64,000 nt of DNA. Origin: Paludibacteraceae bacterium. Its GTDB lineage: Bacteria > Bacteroidota > Bacteroidia > Bacteroidales > Paludibacteraceae. Of the stretch, positions 25,072-35,367 are shown piece after piece (the first letter of the stretch is position 1; each line of letters opens with the position of its first letter). Below the pieces are notes generated by a model that saw only the letters and a list, made by a program, of their open reading frames with translations, was not told the DNA's origin and searched no databases. Both the position numbers and the translations under genes were made by a program. Location of the stretch: the NCBI GenBank assembly GCA_024401555.1, contig JAKSKV010000001.1:166409-230408 (forward strand). The letters are read 5' to 3'.

Positions 25072-26664
25072 ATGGGTGGCGCTAAAAATTGTCCGGAAAC
25101 CCCGAGACAGAAGATGATATCCATGATGTATTTGGTGTTGACCGCAATGCTTGCATTGAACGTGTCTGCCCAGATCTTGAATGGATACTTGGCGGTGGAT
25201 TCTTCCATGCGTCAAAACACAAAGGTGAGTGATAGTAAGGTAGAGCAAAGAAAGAGCGAGTTCGCTGCTTTGATGGCTAGCTCCGACTCTACCAAGGCTA
25301 TGAGAATGAAATCTAAGATTGATAGCGTTATCGCTCAATCTGATGCTTTCATCAACTATATCGATGGCTTGAAGTTGAACATCATCAAGAAGGTAGCAGG
25401 CGATGAGAACGCTACTCTTGAGAGTGTTGACCAAGAGGGATTCAACATTGGTGATTTGAATATCGTACACCAAGTTGGTTTGGTTGAGAAGATCGATGGA
25501 AAGACAAATGGTCAAATCTTGAAGGAGCACATGGATCAATACCGTGAGTTCATGAAGTCAATCGCTGACTCTTCTAAGAAGGCTGCTTTGGATAAGACTT
25601 TCTCAACAGACGATATTCAATCTAAGGAAGGTAAGGTTAAGTGGGAGACTTCAGTGTTCGCTGAGATGCCTGCAATCGCTTCTTTGACTGTGTTGGATAA
25701 GATCGAGAATGATGTTAAGGTAGCTCAAGGTGAGGCTTTGGGTGCTTTGATCGGTGCAATGGATGCTGATGCATTCATCGTTAACAAGATCCAAGCTTAC
25801 GCTATTCCTAACTCAAGCTACATCATGAAGGGTGGTAAGTATTCCGCTGAGATTATCTTGGCTGCAACTGACTCTACTAAGAAGCCAGTTATCACTATCA
25901 ATGGTAAGCAATTGGACAAGAACCGTTATGAGTTTGTCTGCGGTAACGTTGGTCCTGGTAAGTACTCTGGTACTATGACCCTTACTAAGAAGAATGGTGA
26001 GGCAGTTGAGTATCCTTTCTCTAGCGAGTATATGGTTGGTGAGCCTACCGCTACAGTTTCTGCTGACTTGATGAACGTGCTCTACGCCGGATTCAAGAAC
26101 CCAATCAGCGTTTCTGTTCCAGGTGTGCCTGCAAGCAGCATCCAAATCTCTCCATCTAACTGTAAGTCATCTGCAAAGACTGGTACAGGTTGGACCATCG
26201 TTCCAAGTGTCGTAGGTACTCCTTGTAACATCTCTGTAAGTGCTGTTGTAGATGGTAAGTCTCAACACATCGCAACTAAGACATTCCGTGTTAAGAAGTT
26301 GCCAGATCCATTGGGTATGGTTGAATATACCAATGCTCAAGGTATCAAGTGCAGATATAGAGGTTATAGCTTCGATAAGGCGATCGATAAGTCACGTTTG
26401 GTTACTTGCCGTCAAATCGTTGCTGAGTTGAATGACTCTGACTTGGACGTTAAGTACAAGGTTTTGGAATTCGCTTTGAACTATTTCGACTCTATGGGTA
26501 ACACTTTGATCGAGAAGACTTCCGGAAATCAGTTGAACGATAAGCAATTGAAGATCTTTAGAGAGATGACAAACAGAAAGTCTGTGTTCGTTAATAACAT
26601 CGTTGCCCTTGGACAAGATGGTATGAAGCGTAACTTGCCACCTCTTGAGGTTAAAATTAAGTAA
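25072..26664 (+). CDS. gldM: GldM/PorM, T9SS motor shaft protein
   Basis: 530 residues. It begins with the conserved GGAKNCPETPRQKMISMMYL followed by one membrane helix (VLTAMLALNVSAQILNGYLA) and a long periplasmic part with four domains (helical, then beta domains ending in LPPLEVKIK). GldM dimers cross the inner membrane inside the GldL ring and reach the GldK/GldN ring, transmitting rotation. Length and gene order agree with the family. Confidence 0.96.
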   Translation: MGGAKNCPETPRQKMISMMYLVLTAMLALNVSAQILNGYLAVDSSMRQNTKVSDSKVEQRKSEFAALMASSDSTKAMRMKSKIDSVIAQSDAFINYIDGLKLNIIKKVAGDENATLESVDQEGFNIGDLNIVHQVGLVEKIDGKTNGQILKEHMDQYREFMKSIADSSKKAALDKTFSTDDIQSKEGKVKWETSVFAEMPAIASLTVLDKIENDVKVAQGEALGALIGAMDADAFIVNKIQAYAIPNSSYIMKGGKYSAEIILAATDSTKKPVITINGKQLDKNRYEFVCGNVGPGKYSGTMTLTKKNGEAVEYPFSSEYMVGEPTATVSADLMNVLYAGFKNPISVSVPGVPASSIQISPSNCKSSAKTGTGWTIVPSVVGTPCNISVSAVVDGKSQHIATKTFRVKKLPDPLGMVEYTNAQGIKCRYRGYSFDKAIDKSRLVTCRQIVAELNDSDLDVKYKVLEFALNYFDSMGNTLIEKTSGNQLNDKQLKIFREMTNRKSVFVNNIVALGQDGMKRNLPPLEVKIK

Positions 26665-26687
26665 GTAGTTTAGAAAGTTTGAAAGTT

Positions 26688-27578
26688 ATGAGTAAGAATT
26701 TTTTCAAATTATTGTTTGTTGGTTTTGCGGCGTTCTCCACTTCTGCCGTTTACGCTCAGTTCGAGGAGAATTCTTTCTTCGACGAATCAGGTGATGTCTC
26801 TGTGGAAGTCGCTTCAAACATGCCAACAAGTGGTCCAAAAGAAAATCTTGAGCCTATTGAATTGGTAAATCCTCGTGCAGACGATATTTTCTGGCAAAAG
26901 GTTGTTTATAGGACTATCGACTTGCGTGAGAAGATGAATTATCCTTTGTATTACCCTGAACTTGCAGTAGACAACAGACAAAGTTTCTTTACTCTGATTT
27001 TTAGACTTGTTCAAGAAGGTAAGATTAAGGTATATCAATATCTTGATACTCGTGAGATCTTCACAAAGGAGTATGAGGAGAATTTTAGAGAGTTCCTTGA
27101 TAAGCAAGAGTACATGTACGAGGTGAAGGCTGACTCATTGACAAATGACTCAATCATCGTTGTTCAAGAGTCTGACGTTTGGAACACTAAGGTCCTTAAG
27201 TACTATGTTAAGGAGGTTTGGTATTTCGACAAGATCACTTCTACTTTCAATGCGAGAATCATCGCTTTCTGCCCAATCATGACAAGAGAGGTTGACGGTA
27301 TCAACAAGACTTTCCCTCTTTTCTGGGTACCATTTGAGACTTTGCGTCCATACTTGGCTCAACAAGAGATTCTTATCACTGATAAGAACAATGGCGCAAG
27401 ACCTTCATTGGATGATATCTTCGTTAAGAGACGTTTCTCTAGCTATATCTACAAGGAGTCTAACATCTACAACCGAAACTTGATCCAATATAACAACTCT
27501 TCTGAGGAGGTTAGAAAGGAGCAAGCTAAGGTAAAGACCTTGTTGCTCAACTTTGAGAACGACTTGTGGGAGTATTAA
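26688..27578 (+). CDS. gldN: GldN/PorN, T9SS ring protein
   Basis: 296 residues from the ATG at 26688; an in-frame TTG nine bases upstream is less likely. Signal peptide FFKLLFVGFAAFSTSAVYAQ. The mature part has the family patterns DDIFWQKVVYRTIDLREKMN, YYPELAVDNRQSFFTLIFRL and KVLKYYVKEVWYFDKITSTF. GldN complexes with GldK in the periplasmic ring. It is the last gene of the operon, followed by a strong terminator. Confidence 0.95.
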   Translation: MSKNFFKLLFVGFAAFSTSAVYAQFEENSFFDESGDVSVEVASNMPTSGPKENLEPIELVNPRADDIFWQKVVYRTIDLREKMNYPLYYPELAVDNRQSFFTLIFRLVQEGKIKVYQYLDTREIFTKEYEENFREFLDKQEYMYEVKADSLTNDSIIVVQESDVWNTKVLKYYVKEVWYFDKITSTFNARIIAFCPIMTREVDGINKTFPLFWVPFETLRPYLAQQEILITDKNNGARPSLDDIFVKRRFSSYIYKESNIYNRNLIQYNNSSEEVRKEQAKVKTLLLNFENDLWEY

Positions 27579-27599
27579 TCTTATCAAGTTGATAAAATT

Positions 27600-27630
27600 A
27601 AGGGTGGCGATTGTTCGTCACCCTTTTTTT
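27600..27630 (+). terminator. T9SS operon terminator
   Basis: AAGGGTGGCGA (27600-27610) pairs with TCGTCACCCTT (27615-27625) with one mismatch around a TTGT loop, followed by a T run. Confidence 0.88.
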
Positions 27631-27644
27631 GTACCTGTCATTCT

Positions 27645-27675
27645 TTTGTCTCATCTATTTATTTCATTAAATTCG
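27645..27675 (+). promoter_or_regulatory. leuS: leuS promoter
   Basis: TTTG at 27645-27648, 19 bases, TAAATTCG at 27668-27675 (one mismatch to TAnnTTTG), 17 bases before the leuS ATG. Confidence 0.6.
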
Positions 27676-27692
27676 CGTAAATTTTCATAGCT

Positions 27693-30449
27693 ATGGATTA
27701 TAATTTTAGAGAAATAGAACAGAAGTGGCAAAGTTATTGGAAAGATCATGCCACTTACAAAGTAGAGGTTGACAAGTCAAGGCCTAAGTGTTATGTTTTG
27801 GATATGTTCCCTTATCCTTCAGGTGCTGGTCTGCACGTAGGTCACCCTCTTGGTTATATTGCTTCTGATATCTACAGCCGTTACAAGCGCTTATGCGGTT
27901 TTAACGTTTTACATCCGATGGGCTACGACTCATACGGTTTGCCTGCTGAGCAATATGCTATCCAAACAGGACAACATCCCGCTGTGACAACAGCTAAGAA
28001 TATTAATCGTTATCGTGAGCAGTTGGACAAAATCGGTTTTTGTTACGATTGGTCCCGTGAAGTTCGTACCTGTGAGCCTAACTATTACAAGTGGACTCAG
28101 TGGGCTTTCATCAAGATGTTCAACCACTATTATGATAACGATGCCAACAAAGCATTGCCTATCGCAGATTTGATCGCTAAGTTCGAGTCGAACGGATCCG
28201 CTGGCGTGAACGCTGCTTGCTCTGAGGAACTCGCTTTCACCGCATCCGAGTGGAAATCTATGGACGAGGCGAAGAAAGACGGTGTTTTGATGAACTACCG
28301 TATCGCTTATTTGGCTGATACAAAAGTTAACTTCTGCCCCAACTTGGGTTGTGTGTTGGCTAACGATGAGATCAGCGAAGGTGTTTCTATCCGTGGCGGA
28401 CATCCTGTTGAGCAACGTGTCATGAGACAGTGGAGCCTTCGTGTTTCCGCTTATGCGCAAAGATTGTTGGAAGGACTTGACCGTATTGACTGGACAGATT
28501 CTTTGAAAGAGACTCAACGCAACTGGATTGGCCGTAGTGAGGGAACAGAGATGCGTTTCAAGATCAAGGATATGGATCTTGATTTCGAGATCTTCACCAC
28601 TCGTGCGGATACTATCTTCGGTGTGACTTTTATGGTCTTGGCGCCTGAGTCTATCTATGTCGATAAGGTTACAACTCCTGCTCAACGTGCGGCTGTCGAT
28701 GAATATCTCGCCGCTGTAAAGCGTAGAACAGAGCGTGAGCGTTTGGCTGACCGTAAGGTGACTGGTGTTTTCACAGGTGCTTATGCGATCAACCCTGTTA
28801 CTGAGAAGGAGATTCCTATTTGGATCAGTGACTATGTGTTGTCAGGTTATGGAACTGGTGCCATTATGGCGGTTCCTGCGCATGACTCCCGTGACTATGC
28901 TTTCGCAAAGCATTTTAACTTGCCGATCATCCCGGTTATTGAGGGATGTGATGTGAGCGAGCAGAGCTTTGATGCCAAAGATGGTATTATGACCAATTCC
29001 GGCTTCTTGAATGGAAAGAGCGTCAAGGAGGCGATCGCTTATACCAAGCAGTATGTGAAGGAGCATAACTTGGGCCGTGTCAAGGTGAATTACCGTTTGA
29101 GAGATGCTATTTTCAGCCGCCAACGTTATTGGGGTGAGCCATTCCCTGTTTACTACCAGAATGGATTGCCTAAGGTGATGGACGAGAACGCCCTTCCTTT
29201 GGAACTCCCTGAAATCGAGAACTTCCATCCAACCGCTTCCGGTGAGCCGCCGTTGGGCCATGCCAAGAATTGGTGTACCAAGGAGGGTTATCCTTACGAG
29301 TTGAACACCATGCCTGGTTTCGCTGGATCTTCCGCTTACTATTTGCGTTATATGGATCCGCATAACGACAATGCTTTGGTAAGTTCTGAGGCGAATAACT
29401 ATTGGCAGAATGTCGATTTGTACTTGGGTGGTACCGAGCACGCTACAGGCCACTTGATCTATAGCCGTTTCTGGAATAAGTTCTTGTATGACCTAGGTGT
29501 CGTTTGCAAGGATGAGCCATTCCAAAAGTTGATTAACCAAGGTATGATCCAAGGTCGTTCCAACTTTGTATATCGTATAAAGGATACCAATACCTTCGTC
29601 TCTTTGAACTTGAAGGATCAATACGATGTTACGCCAATTCACGTGGATGTCAATATCGTCAGCAATGATGTCTTGGATATCGAGGCTTTCAAGAATTGGA
29701 TGCCTGACTACAAAACAGCTGAGTTCATCTTGGAGGATGGCAAATATATCTGCGGATGGGCCGTTGAAAAGATGTCCAAGTCTATGTTCAATGTGGTAAA
29801 TCCTGATGTGATTGTCGAGAAGTATGGTGCAGACACGCTTCGTTTGTACGAGATGTTCCTCGGTCCGTTGGAGCAATCCAAGCCTTGGGATACCAATGGT
29901 ATCGATGGTGTGCATAGATTCTTGAAGAAGTTCTGGGGCTTGTTCTTCTCAAAAGATGAATTCTGCGTTAGCGACGAGGCGTTGTCTGCCGAGGAGTTGA
30001 AGTCAATCCATAAGTTGATCAAGAAGGTGACTTTCGATGTGGAGAACTTCTCTTTCAATACCTCAGTGGCAGCCTTTATGATCTGTTTGAACGAGCTCTC
30101 CTCTTTGAAGTGCAACAAACGTGAGGCTTTGGAGACACTTTGCGTGCTTTTGGCTCCATTTGCTCCGCATATCGCCGAGGAGTTGTACCATATGTTGGGA
30201 CATGATGGCACCGTGTGCGATGCCGAGTGGCCTAAGTTTGACGAGAAGTTCTTGAAGGAGTCTAATTGCAAGTATGCGATCTCTTTCAACGGTAAGGTGA
30301 AATCAACCATGGAGTTGCCTGCCGATATGCCTAAGGACGAGGTGGAAAAGTGTGTTCTCTCTTCCGAAACGGTGGTGAAGATCTTGGATGGCAAGCCAAC
30401 GAAGAAGGTGATCGTCGTACCAGGCAAGATCGTTAATATCGTATTTTAA
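27693..30449 (+). CDS. leuS: Leucyl-tRNA synthetase
   Basis: 918 residues, normal for bacterial LeuRS. It charges tRNA-Leu and edits mischarged products. Visible are the class I HIGH variant HVGH (48-51) in [15 protein letters not shown], the CP1 editing domain ([20 protein letters not shown] and [18 protein letters not shown]), KMSKS near residue 692 and the anticodon-binding C-terminus. It has its own promoter between the T9SS terminator and the start. Confidence 0.97.
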   Translation: MDYNFREIEQKWQSYWKDHATYKVEVDKSRPKCYVLDMFPYPSGAGLHVGHPLGYIASDIYSRYKRLCGFNVLHPMGYDSYGLPAEQYAIQTGQHPAVTTAKNINRYREQLDKIGFCYDWSREVRTCEPNYYKWTQWAFIKMFNHYYDNDANKALPIADLIAKFESNGSAGVNAACSEELAFTASEWKSMDEAKKDGVLMNYRIAYLADTKVNFCPNLGCVLANDEISEGVSIRGGHPVEQRVMRQWSLRVSAYAQRLLEGLDRIDWTDSLKETQRNWIGRSEGTEMRFKIKDMDLDFEIFTTRADTIFGVTFMVLAPESIYVDKVTTPAQRAAVDEYLAAVKRRTERERLADRKVTGVFTGAYAINPVTEKEIPIWISDYVLSGYGTGAIMAVPAHDSRDYAFAKHFNLPIIPVIEGCDVSEQSFDAKDGIMTNSGFLNGKSVKEAIAYTKQYVKEHNLGRVKVNYRLRDAIFSRQRYWGEPFPVYYQNGLPKVMDENALPLELPEIENFHPTASGEPPLGHAKNWCTKEGYPYELNTMPGFAGSSAYYLRYMDPHNDNALVSSEANNYWQNVDLYLGGTEHATGHLIYSRFWNKFLYDLGVVCKDEPFQKLINQGMIQGRSNFVYRIKDTNTFVSLNLKDQYDVTPIHVDVNIVSNDVLDIEAFKNWMPDYKTAEFILEDGKYICGWAVEKMSKSMFNVVNPDVIVEKYGADTLRLYEMFLGPLEQSKPWDTNGIDGVHRFLKKFWGLFFSKDEFCVSDEALSAEELKSIHKLIKKVTFDVENFSFNTSVAAFMICLNELSSLKCNKREALETLCVLLAPFAPHIAEELYHMLGHDGTVCDAEWPKFDEKFLKESNCKYAISFNGKVKSTMELPADMPKDEVEKCVLSSETVVKILDGKPTKKVIVVPGKIVNIVF

Positions 30450-30459
30450 CGGGACGAAA

Positions 30460-30573
30460 TTTGTTTCGTTAAAAATGTTTGATTACATTCGCGAAGTTTT
30501 TGCGCAATCTCTGTCGGAGCGTTTGGTATCCGTTACATTGCGTTATTGTTAAAAATAAGTATTAAAAACTAAA
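30460..30573 (+). promoter_or_regulatory. rplS: rplS promoter and hairpin leader
   Basis: TTTG (30460-30463), 20 bases, TACATTCG (30484-30491) give a start near 30498. The about 75-base leader holds a hairpin with outer arms CGCAAT/ATTGCG (30503-30508 with 30537-30542) and inner CGGA/TCCG (30515-30518 with 30529-30532). Ribosomal protein leaders often carry autoregulatory structures; this one is only a candidate. Confidence 0.45.
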
Positions 30574-30933
30574 ATGGATTTAATTAAAATTGCAGAGGGT
30601 GCTTTCGGAGCTGGAAAGGAATTCCCTCAATTCAAGAGTGGTGATACGATCACTGTAGCTTACAGAATCGTAGAGGGTAACAAGGAGCGTGTTCAACAAT
30701 TCCGCGGTGATGTTATCCGTATTTGTGGTCACCAAGACAAGAAGCGTTTCACCGTTCGTAAGATCTCTGGCGGTGTAGGTGTAGAGAGAATTTTCCCTAT
30801 GGATTCTCCATTCATCGACAGCATCACAGTGAACAAGGTTGGTAAGGTTCGTCGCGCTAAGTTGTACTACTTGCGTGATCTTACTGGTAAGAAGGCTAGA
30901 ATTAAGGAAAAGCAAATCTCTAAGGAGAAGTAA
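30574..30933 (+). CDS. rplS: Ribosomal protein L19
   Basis: 119 residues. L19 lies at the interface of the 30S and 50S subunits. The family patterns are clear: [49 protein letters not shown] and [20 protein letters not shown]. It is a monocistronic unit between a leader and a terminator. Confidence 0.97.
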   Translation: MDLIKIAEGAFGAGKEFPQFKSGDTITVAYRIVEGNKERVQQFRGDVIRICGHQDKKRFTVRKISGGVGVERIFPMDSPFIDSITVNKVGKVRRAKLYYLRDLTGKKARIKEKQISKEK

Positions 30934-30956
30934 TTCTAAACAAATTCTAATTATAA

Positions 30957-30987
30957 AGAAGAGAGGCCCAAAAGGTCTCTCTTTTTT
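30957..30987 (+). terminator. rplS terminator
   Basis: AAGAGAGGCC (30957-30966) pairs with GGTCTCTCTT (30974-30983) at 9 of 10 positions, followed by a T run. Confidence 0.85.
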
Positions 30988-31018
30988 GTTTTATAAACCG
31001 ATATTTTATGTAAATTTG
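30985..31018 (+). promoter_or_regulatory. Promoter of the envelope chaperone operon
   Basis: TTTG at 30985-30988 (within the preceding T run) and TAAATTTG at 31011-31018, an exact -7 match, 42 bases before the ATG at 31061. The 22-base spacing is slightly long. Confidence 0.5.
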
Positions 31019-31060
31019 CCCTATATTAGTTTTAAATTCGATTAATCGTATATATACAAT

Positions 31061-33076
31061 ATGAAGCGTACTATCTTGACGGCCATCGCGTCGTTCTCTC
31101 TTTTTCAAGGATTATTCGCTCAGACTTCCGATCCTGTTGCTTTTTTGATTAATGGTGAGGAGGTTACAAAGTCGGAATTCGAGTATATCTATCGTAAAAA
31201 TAATTCTAACAAAGCTGTTGAGAAGAAGACTTTGGAGGAGTATGTGGATCTCTTCGTGAAGTTCAAATTGAAGGTGGCGCAGGCCAAGGATTTGTGGTAC
31301 GACCATTCCAAGAATTTCTTGAAGGAGTACGAGCAGTATGAGAACCAATTGACCTTCCCATATTTGCGCGATTCTCTCCTTGCGGAGAAACTCTTGCAGG
31401 AGGCTTATGATCGTAGCGCTTACAAGGTGAACGCTTCGCATATCTTGATTTCCGTGGCGCCTGATTCCCAGGATACCAGCGCCGCATACGCTAAGATCAA
31501 CGATATTTACGCACAGCTGAAATCTGGTGCTTCGTTTGAGGATTTGGCGAAGAGCAATTCTGATTGCCCTTCCAAGAAGGATGGTGGAAACATAGGCGAA
31601 ATCACGGTGTTCAATACCGTTTATCCATTTGAGACCATGGCCTATAATACCCCGGTTGGCAGTTTCAGCGCACCTTTTAGGACAAGATTCGGATTCCACA
31701 TTGTCAAGGTGAATTCCCGCGAGCGTATCATCAAGGATGTGAAATTCTCCCACATCGCTTTGGGATCTTCCGGCGAGGCCACTGATAAGCAAGCGGAAAA
31801 GATTTGTAAGCAGTTGAAGAAGGGTAAATTGACCTTTGCCGATGCTGCGAGAAAGTATTCCACCGATATCTCTTCGATAGAAAACGGTGGTGATTTGGGC
31901 TATTTGTCCCAGGCTGGTCCATTGCCTACCGATTATGTGATGAAGGTGAAATCCATTGGCAAGGTGGGCACCTACGAGGTGGTGAAGAGTGCATTCGGAA
32001 CATTCGTTGTGACGGTGACGGATATCGTCTCTGTTCCTGATTTTGAGACTGTGAAAGAGGATTTGAGAACCCAAATGTCTCGTTCGGATCGTGGAGAGAA
32101 TAGCGTGAACGATGTCATCGCGCGTTTGAAGGTTCAAAACAACTTGAAGATTTACCAGGAGAATTTACAACCCTTCTGCCATTATGCCTCTTTGGATGGA
32201 AAGGATGATGAGGCGACTAAGGCGAGCCGCGACTCCATTCGTCGTTTGCTGACCGAGCCACTTTTCGAATATGCAGGCAATGTACATGCTCAAAGTGAGT
32301 TCTTCCCTGAGTTTCTGAAGGCGGTGAATACCCATTACCCGGAGAAGGATGTGGATAGAAATGAGGATGCTAAAAAGTTGGTTGATTTGACGTTCAGTGA
32401 CTATATCCAACACTATGTGTGGAATACTGAGTTGGATCGACTCAAGAGAGAGAATCCGGAATATAGGCACTTGTTGAACGAATATAGGGATGGATTGCTA
32501 TTGTTCGAGATCAGTTCCAAGAAGGTCTGGACAAAGGCTGCCAAGGATCGTGAAGGTCTTGAGAAGTTCTTCTTGGAGAACAAATCCAAATATGCTTGGA
32601 AGGAGCCTAAGTTCAAGGGTGCGGTGGTAAGATGCGCCAGCCAAGCTGATATGGACGCAGTGAATAAATTTATCGCTAATTATGGTGCAGTTTCCACCGT
32701 TAAGGGCAAGAAGAAGGTACAGGTGCAACCGCAGCCTATCCCTTATGACTCTATCCAAGTGGTCTTGGAGCGTGAGTTCAATAAGGATGGCGAGAAGGTA
32801 GTGAAGGTGACCAAAGGACTCTTCTCGAAAGGAGCTAATCCTGATGTGGATGCTTTGGCCTTTGGCGAAAAGAAGTCTGAATCAGAGACTAAAAATCCGT
32901 ATCCATACGTTACCACTATCGGTAAATTGATCAGTGCGCCTGAGAATTTTAGCGATGTGAGGGGCCCGTTGACCGCCGATTACCAGGTCTACTTGGAGGA
33001 GCAGTGGGTAGAGGATTTGAAGAACAGATACCCAGTTGTGAAATACCAGGCTGTGATCAATTCAATCGAGGAGTAA
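31061..33076 (+). CDS. Periplasmic peptidyl-prolyl isomerase with two parvulin domains
   Basis: 671 residues with signal peptide MKRTILTAIASFSLFQGLFA. Two parvulin (PpiC) domains are visible: VNASHILISVAPDSQD to GFHIVKV (about 124-225) and DVKFSHIALGSSGEATDKQA to GTFVVTV (about 228-327). SurA/PpiD-type N- and C-terminal helical regions flank them. It likely folds outer-membrane proteins in the periplasm. It heads a run with two further SurA-like genes and ostA-like, consistent with an outer-membrane assembly operon. Confidence 0.9.
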   Translation: MKRTILTAIASFSLFQGLFAQTSDPVAFLINGEEVTKSEFEYIYRKNNSNKAVEKKTLEEYVDLFVKFKLKVAQAKDLWYDHSKNFLKEYEQYENQLTFPYLRDSLLAEKLLQEAYDRSAYKVNASHILISVAPDSQDTSAAYAKINDIYAQLKSGASFEDLAKSNSDCPSKKDGGNIGEITVFNTVYPFETMAYNTPVGSFSAPFRTRFGFHIVKVNSRERIIKDVKFSHIALGSSGEATDKQAEKICKQLKKGKLTFADAARKYSTDISSIENGGDLGYLSQAGPLPTDYVMKVKSIGKVGTYEVVKSAFGTFVVTVTDIVSVPDFETVKEDLRTQMSRSDRGENSVNDVIARLKVQNNLKIYQENLQPFCHYASLDGKDDEATKASRDSIRRLLTEPLFEYAGNVHAQSEFFPEFLKAVNTHYPEKDVDRNEDAKKLVDLTFSDYIQHYVWNTELDRLKRENPEYRHLLNEYRDGLLLFEISSKKVWTKAAKDREGLEKFFLENKSKYAWKEPKFKGAVVRCASQADMDAVNKFIANYGAVSTVKGKKKVQVQPQPIPYDSIQVVLEREFNKDGEKVVKVTKGLFSKGANPDVDALAFGEKKSESETKNPYPYVTTIGKLISAPENFSDVRGPLTADYQVYLEEQWVEDLKNRYPVVKYQAVINSIEE

Positions 33077-33083
33077 AATAACA

Positions 33084-33971
33084 ATGTACAAAGGCATGAG
33101 GAGTTCTCGTTCTACATTCGTTTGGATTCAGCTATTGGTGGGGGCGTTGTTGTGCGTCTCTATGAGTGCTTGTGATTTCATATCCTCCATTGTCCATCCG
33201 GAAAAGGTGCGGGTGAAAGCGGGAGGTGCTTCGTTGACCGAAGCGGATATCCGCAGAAATCTTGATCTGACGGGGTTAAGTTCTTCGGACAGCGTAGCCG
33301 CAATCGAGGTTTACATGAAGGAGTGGGCCGCCAACAATTTGATGTATGAGTTGGCCAAAGAGCATGTCTCTGATGAGAGTGGAAAGGAGATTGACTCCTT
33401 GGTGGAGAATTACCGCCAATCCTTGTATGTGTATGAGTATGAGCTTCAGTTGATCAAGGAGCGTTTGTCTTCCCAGATTACGGATCAGCAGATTTTCGCC
33501 TATTACAATGAAAACGCCTCCCTCTTCTATCTTCAGGAGCCTCTTTTGAAGGGAATTACCTTGACGGTGCTGAACAACTCGTCTGATTTCCCCGCTTTGA
33601 AGATGTTGATGGAATCTCCCAATGAATCCAACATGGAGATCATCGAAACGCTATGCGTGAAGAGTGCGGCGAAGATGGAGGACTTCAACGATAGTTGGAC
33701 TTTGATGTCTGAGATTGTGAAGAAGTTGCCGTTGCCTATCCATGAAACTGAGTTAAAGGAGAATAAGCTTTATGAGGAGACCGATTCGGTCCGAACGGTA
33801 TTCTTGTACGTCAACGCTTGTAAGTTGGCGGGCGACAAACAACCGTTTGAGTTCTCAAAGAGTAGGATCCAATCCATATTGACCGAGCAAAAGAAGGCGG
33901 ATTTCCTGCGTTCGTATAGAACGAGTCTGTACGAGAAGGGGTTGCAAAGTGGTTCGGTGAAATGTTATTAG
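33084..33971 (+). CDS. SurA-like lipoprotein lacking a parvulin domain
   Basis: 295 residues, starting 7 bases after the previous gene. A hydrophobic signal ends in SMSACDF, a probable lipobox with C31. The following helical region (GASLTEADIRRNLDLTGLSS, then KEWAANNLMYELAKEH) resembles the chaperone arm of SurA/PrsA proteins, but no FHI or GGDLG parvulin motif appears. It may be a membrane-anchored chaperone without isomerase activity. The family assignment rests on context and helical pattern. Confidence 0.65.
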   Translation: MYKGMRSSRSTFVWIQLLVGALLCVSMSACDFISSIVHPEKVRVKAGGASLTEADIRRNLDLTGLSSSDSVAAIEVYMKEWAANNLMYELAKEHVSDESGKEIDSLVENYRQSLYVYEYELQLIKERLSSQITDQQIFAYYNENASLFYLQEPLLKGITLTVLNNSSDFPALKMLMESPNESNMEIIETLCVKSAAKMEDFNDSWTLMSEIVKKLPLPIHETELKENKLYEETDSVRTVFLYVNACKLAGDKQPFEFSKSRIQSILTEQKKADFLRSYRTSLYEKGLQSGSVKCY

Positions 33972-33978
33972 TGTGATT

Positions 33979-35331
33979 ATGAGTAAAAGATTATTTTTTT
34001 CGTTAGTATTTTCGACGGTCGCTTCGCTCTTCTCTTCCTGGAGCGCAAATGTGATCGATGAGGTGGCATGGGTGGTAGGCGACGAGGCGATCCTATTGTC
34101 TGATGTCGAGGAGTTCCGTCAAAGAATGCGTTATGAGGGTTCCTCCATTGAGGGTGATCCATATTGCTATATTCCTGAGCAGTTGGCGCTGCAGAAGCTC
34201 TATTTGGACCAAGCGAAGATCGACAGTATCTTTGCGGATGATAAATCTGTCTCTAATCAGGTGGAGATGCGTATCAACTATTTGATCGGACAGGTGGGAT
34301 CGAAAGAGAAGGTGGAGGAGTATTTCAACCAGGACATGGCCTCATTGCGCGAGGATCTGACCGATATGGTCTCAAACCAACAGATCATCCAACAGATGCA
34401 ACGTAAGATTGTGGGTGAGTCTAAGGTGACACCTGCCGAGGTGAAGAAGTTCTTCAATGCCTTGCCTGTGGATAGCATTCCGGAGATTCCGACACAAATC
34501 GAGGTGCAGTTGATTACGGTGGCTCCTGTCGTGAGCTCTTCGGCTATTGAGAATGTTAAGTCTAAGTTGAGGGAGTTCAAGGAGCGTGTCGATAACAAAG
34601 AGACCGAATTTTCCACGTTGGCTATTCTCTATTCCGAGGACAAGGAGTCTGCCAAACGAGGTGGCGAGTTAGGATTTATGGGTAGGGGACAGTTGGTGCA
34701 TGAATTCGCCGACGTGGCTTTCGCTTTGCACGACGCCAACCGTGTATCCAAGGTTGTGGAGACCGAGTTCGGTTATCATATCATTCAGTTGGTGGAGAAG
34801 AGCGGCGACAAGGTGAATGTGCGCCATATCTTGATGAAGCCTAAATCGACTTTGGACGAACAATTCCAGGCCCGCGCGAGATTGGATAGCGTGATCGACG
34901 TGGTCAATAAGAAGGAGCTCACCTTTGAAGAGGCGGTATCGCTCTATTCCGTTGATAAGAACACCCGCAACAGTGGCGGTATTCTGACTAATCCGAAGAA
35001 TGGCTCTTCCCGTTTTGAGATCCGTGACTTGCCGCAAGAGGTGGCGAAAGCCGTTTACTCTTTGGGCGTTGGTGAGATCTCCCGCCCGTTCGCTATGATC
35101 GATTCGAAGGGTAATGAAGTATTCGCCGTGGCTAAGGTGAAATCCTTGTTGAAAGCCCACAAGGCGAATGTGGAGGATGATTATATGGCGATCAAGGAGG
35201 CCTATCAAGAACAGAAGAATGCTGAATTGCTAAGAAACTGGGTAATGGAGAAGCAGAAGAGCATCTATGTGAAGATTGATCCGAAGTGGCAGAATTGTGA
35301 ATTCCAATATCCAGGTTGGATTAAAAAATAG
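33979..35331 (+). CDS. surA: SurA-type periplasmic peptidyl-prolyl isomerase
   Basis: 450 residues from the ATG at 33979; an in-frame GTG two codons upstream is also possible. Signal peptide RLFFSLVFSTVASLFSSWSA. The SurA N-domain (VIDEVAWVVGDEAILLSDVE) is followed by parvulin domains: QIEVQLITVAPVVSS to EFGYHIIQLVEKSGD, and VNVRHILMKPKSTLDEQ with later NSGGILTNPKNGSSRFE. It chaperones outer-membrane proteins on the way to BAM. It is the third chaperone gene of the run, seven bases after the second. Confidence 0.9.
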   Translation: MSKRLFFSLVFSTVASLFSSWSANVIDEVAWVVGDEAILLSDVEEFRQRMRYEGSSIEGDPYCYIPEQLALQKLYLDQAKIDSIFADDKSVSNQVEMRINYLIGQVGSKEKVEEYFNQDMASLREDLTDMVSNQQIIQQMQRKIVGESKVTPAEVKKFFNALPVDSIPEIPTQIEVQLITVAPVVSSSAIENVKSKLREFKERVDNKETEFSTLAILYSEDKESAKRGGELGFMGRGQLVHEFADVAFALHDANRVSKVVETEFGYHIIQLVEKSGDKVNVRHILMKPKSTLDEQFQARARLDSVIDVVNKKELTFEEAVSLYSVDKNTRNSGGILTNPKNGSSRFEIRDLPQEVAKAVYSLGVGEISRPFAMIDSKGNEVFAVAKVKSLLKAHKANVEDDYMAIKEAYQEQKNAELLRNWVMEKQKSIYVKIDPKWQNCEFQYPGWIKK

Positions 35332-35367
35332 TTTGATTAAAAAAGGGTTGTCAAATAAAGGAGTGTT

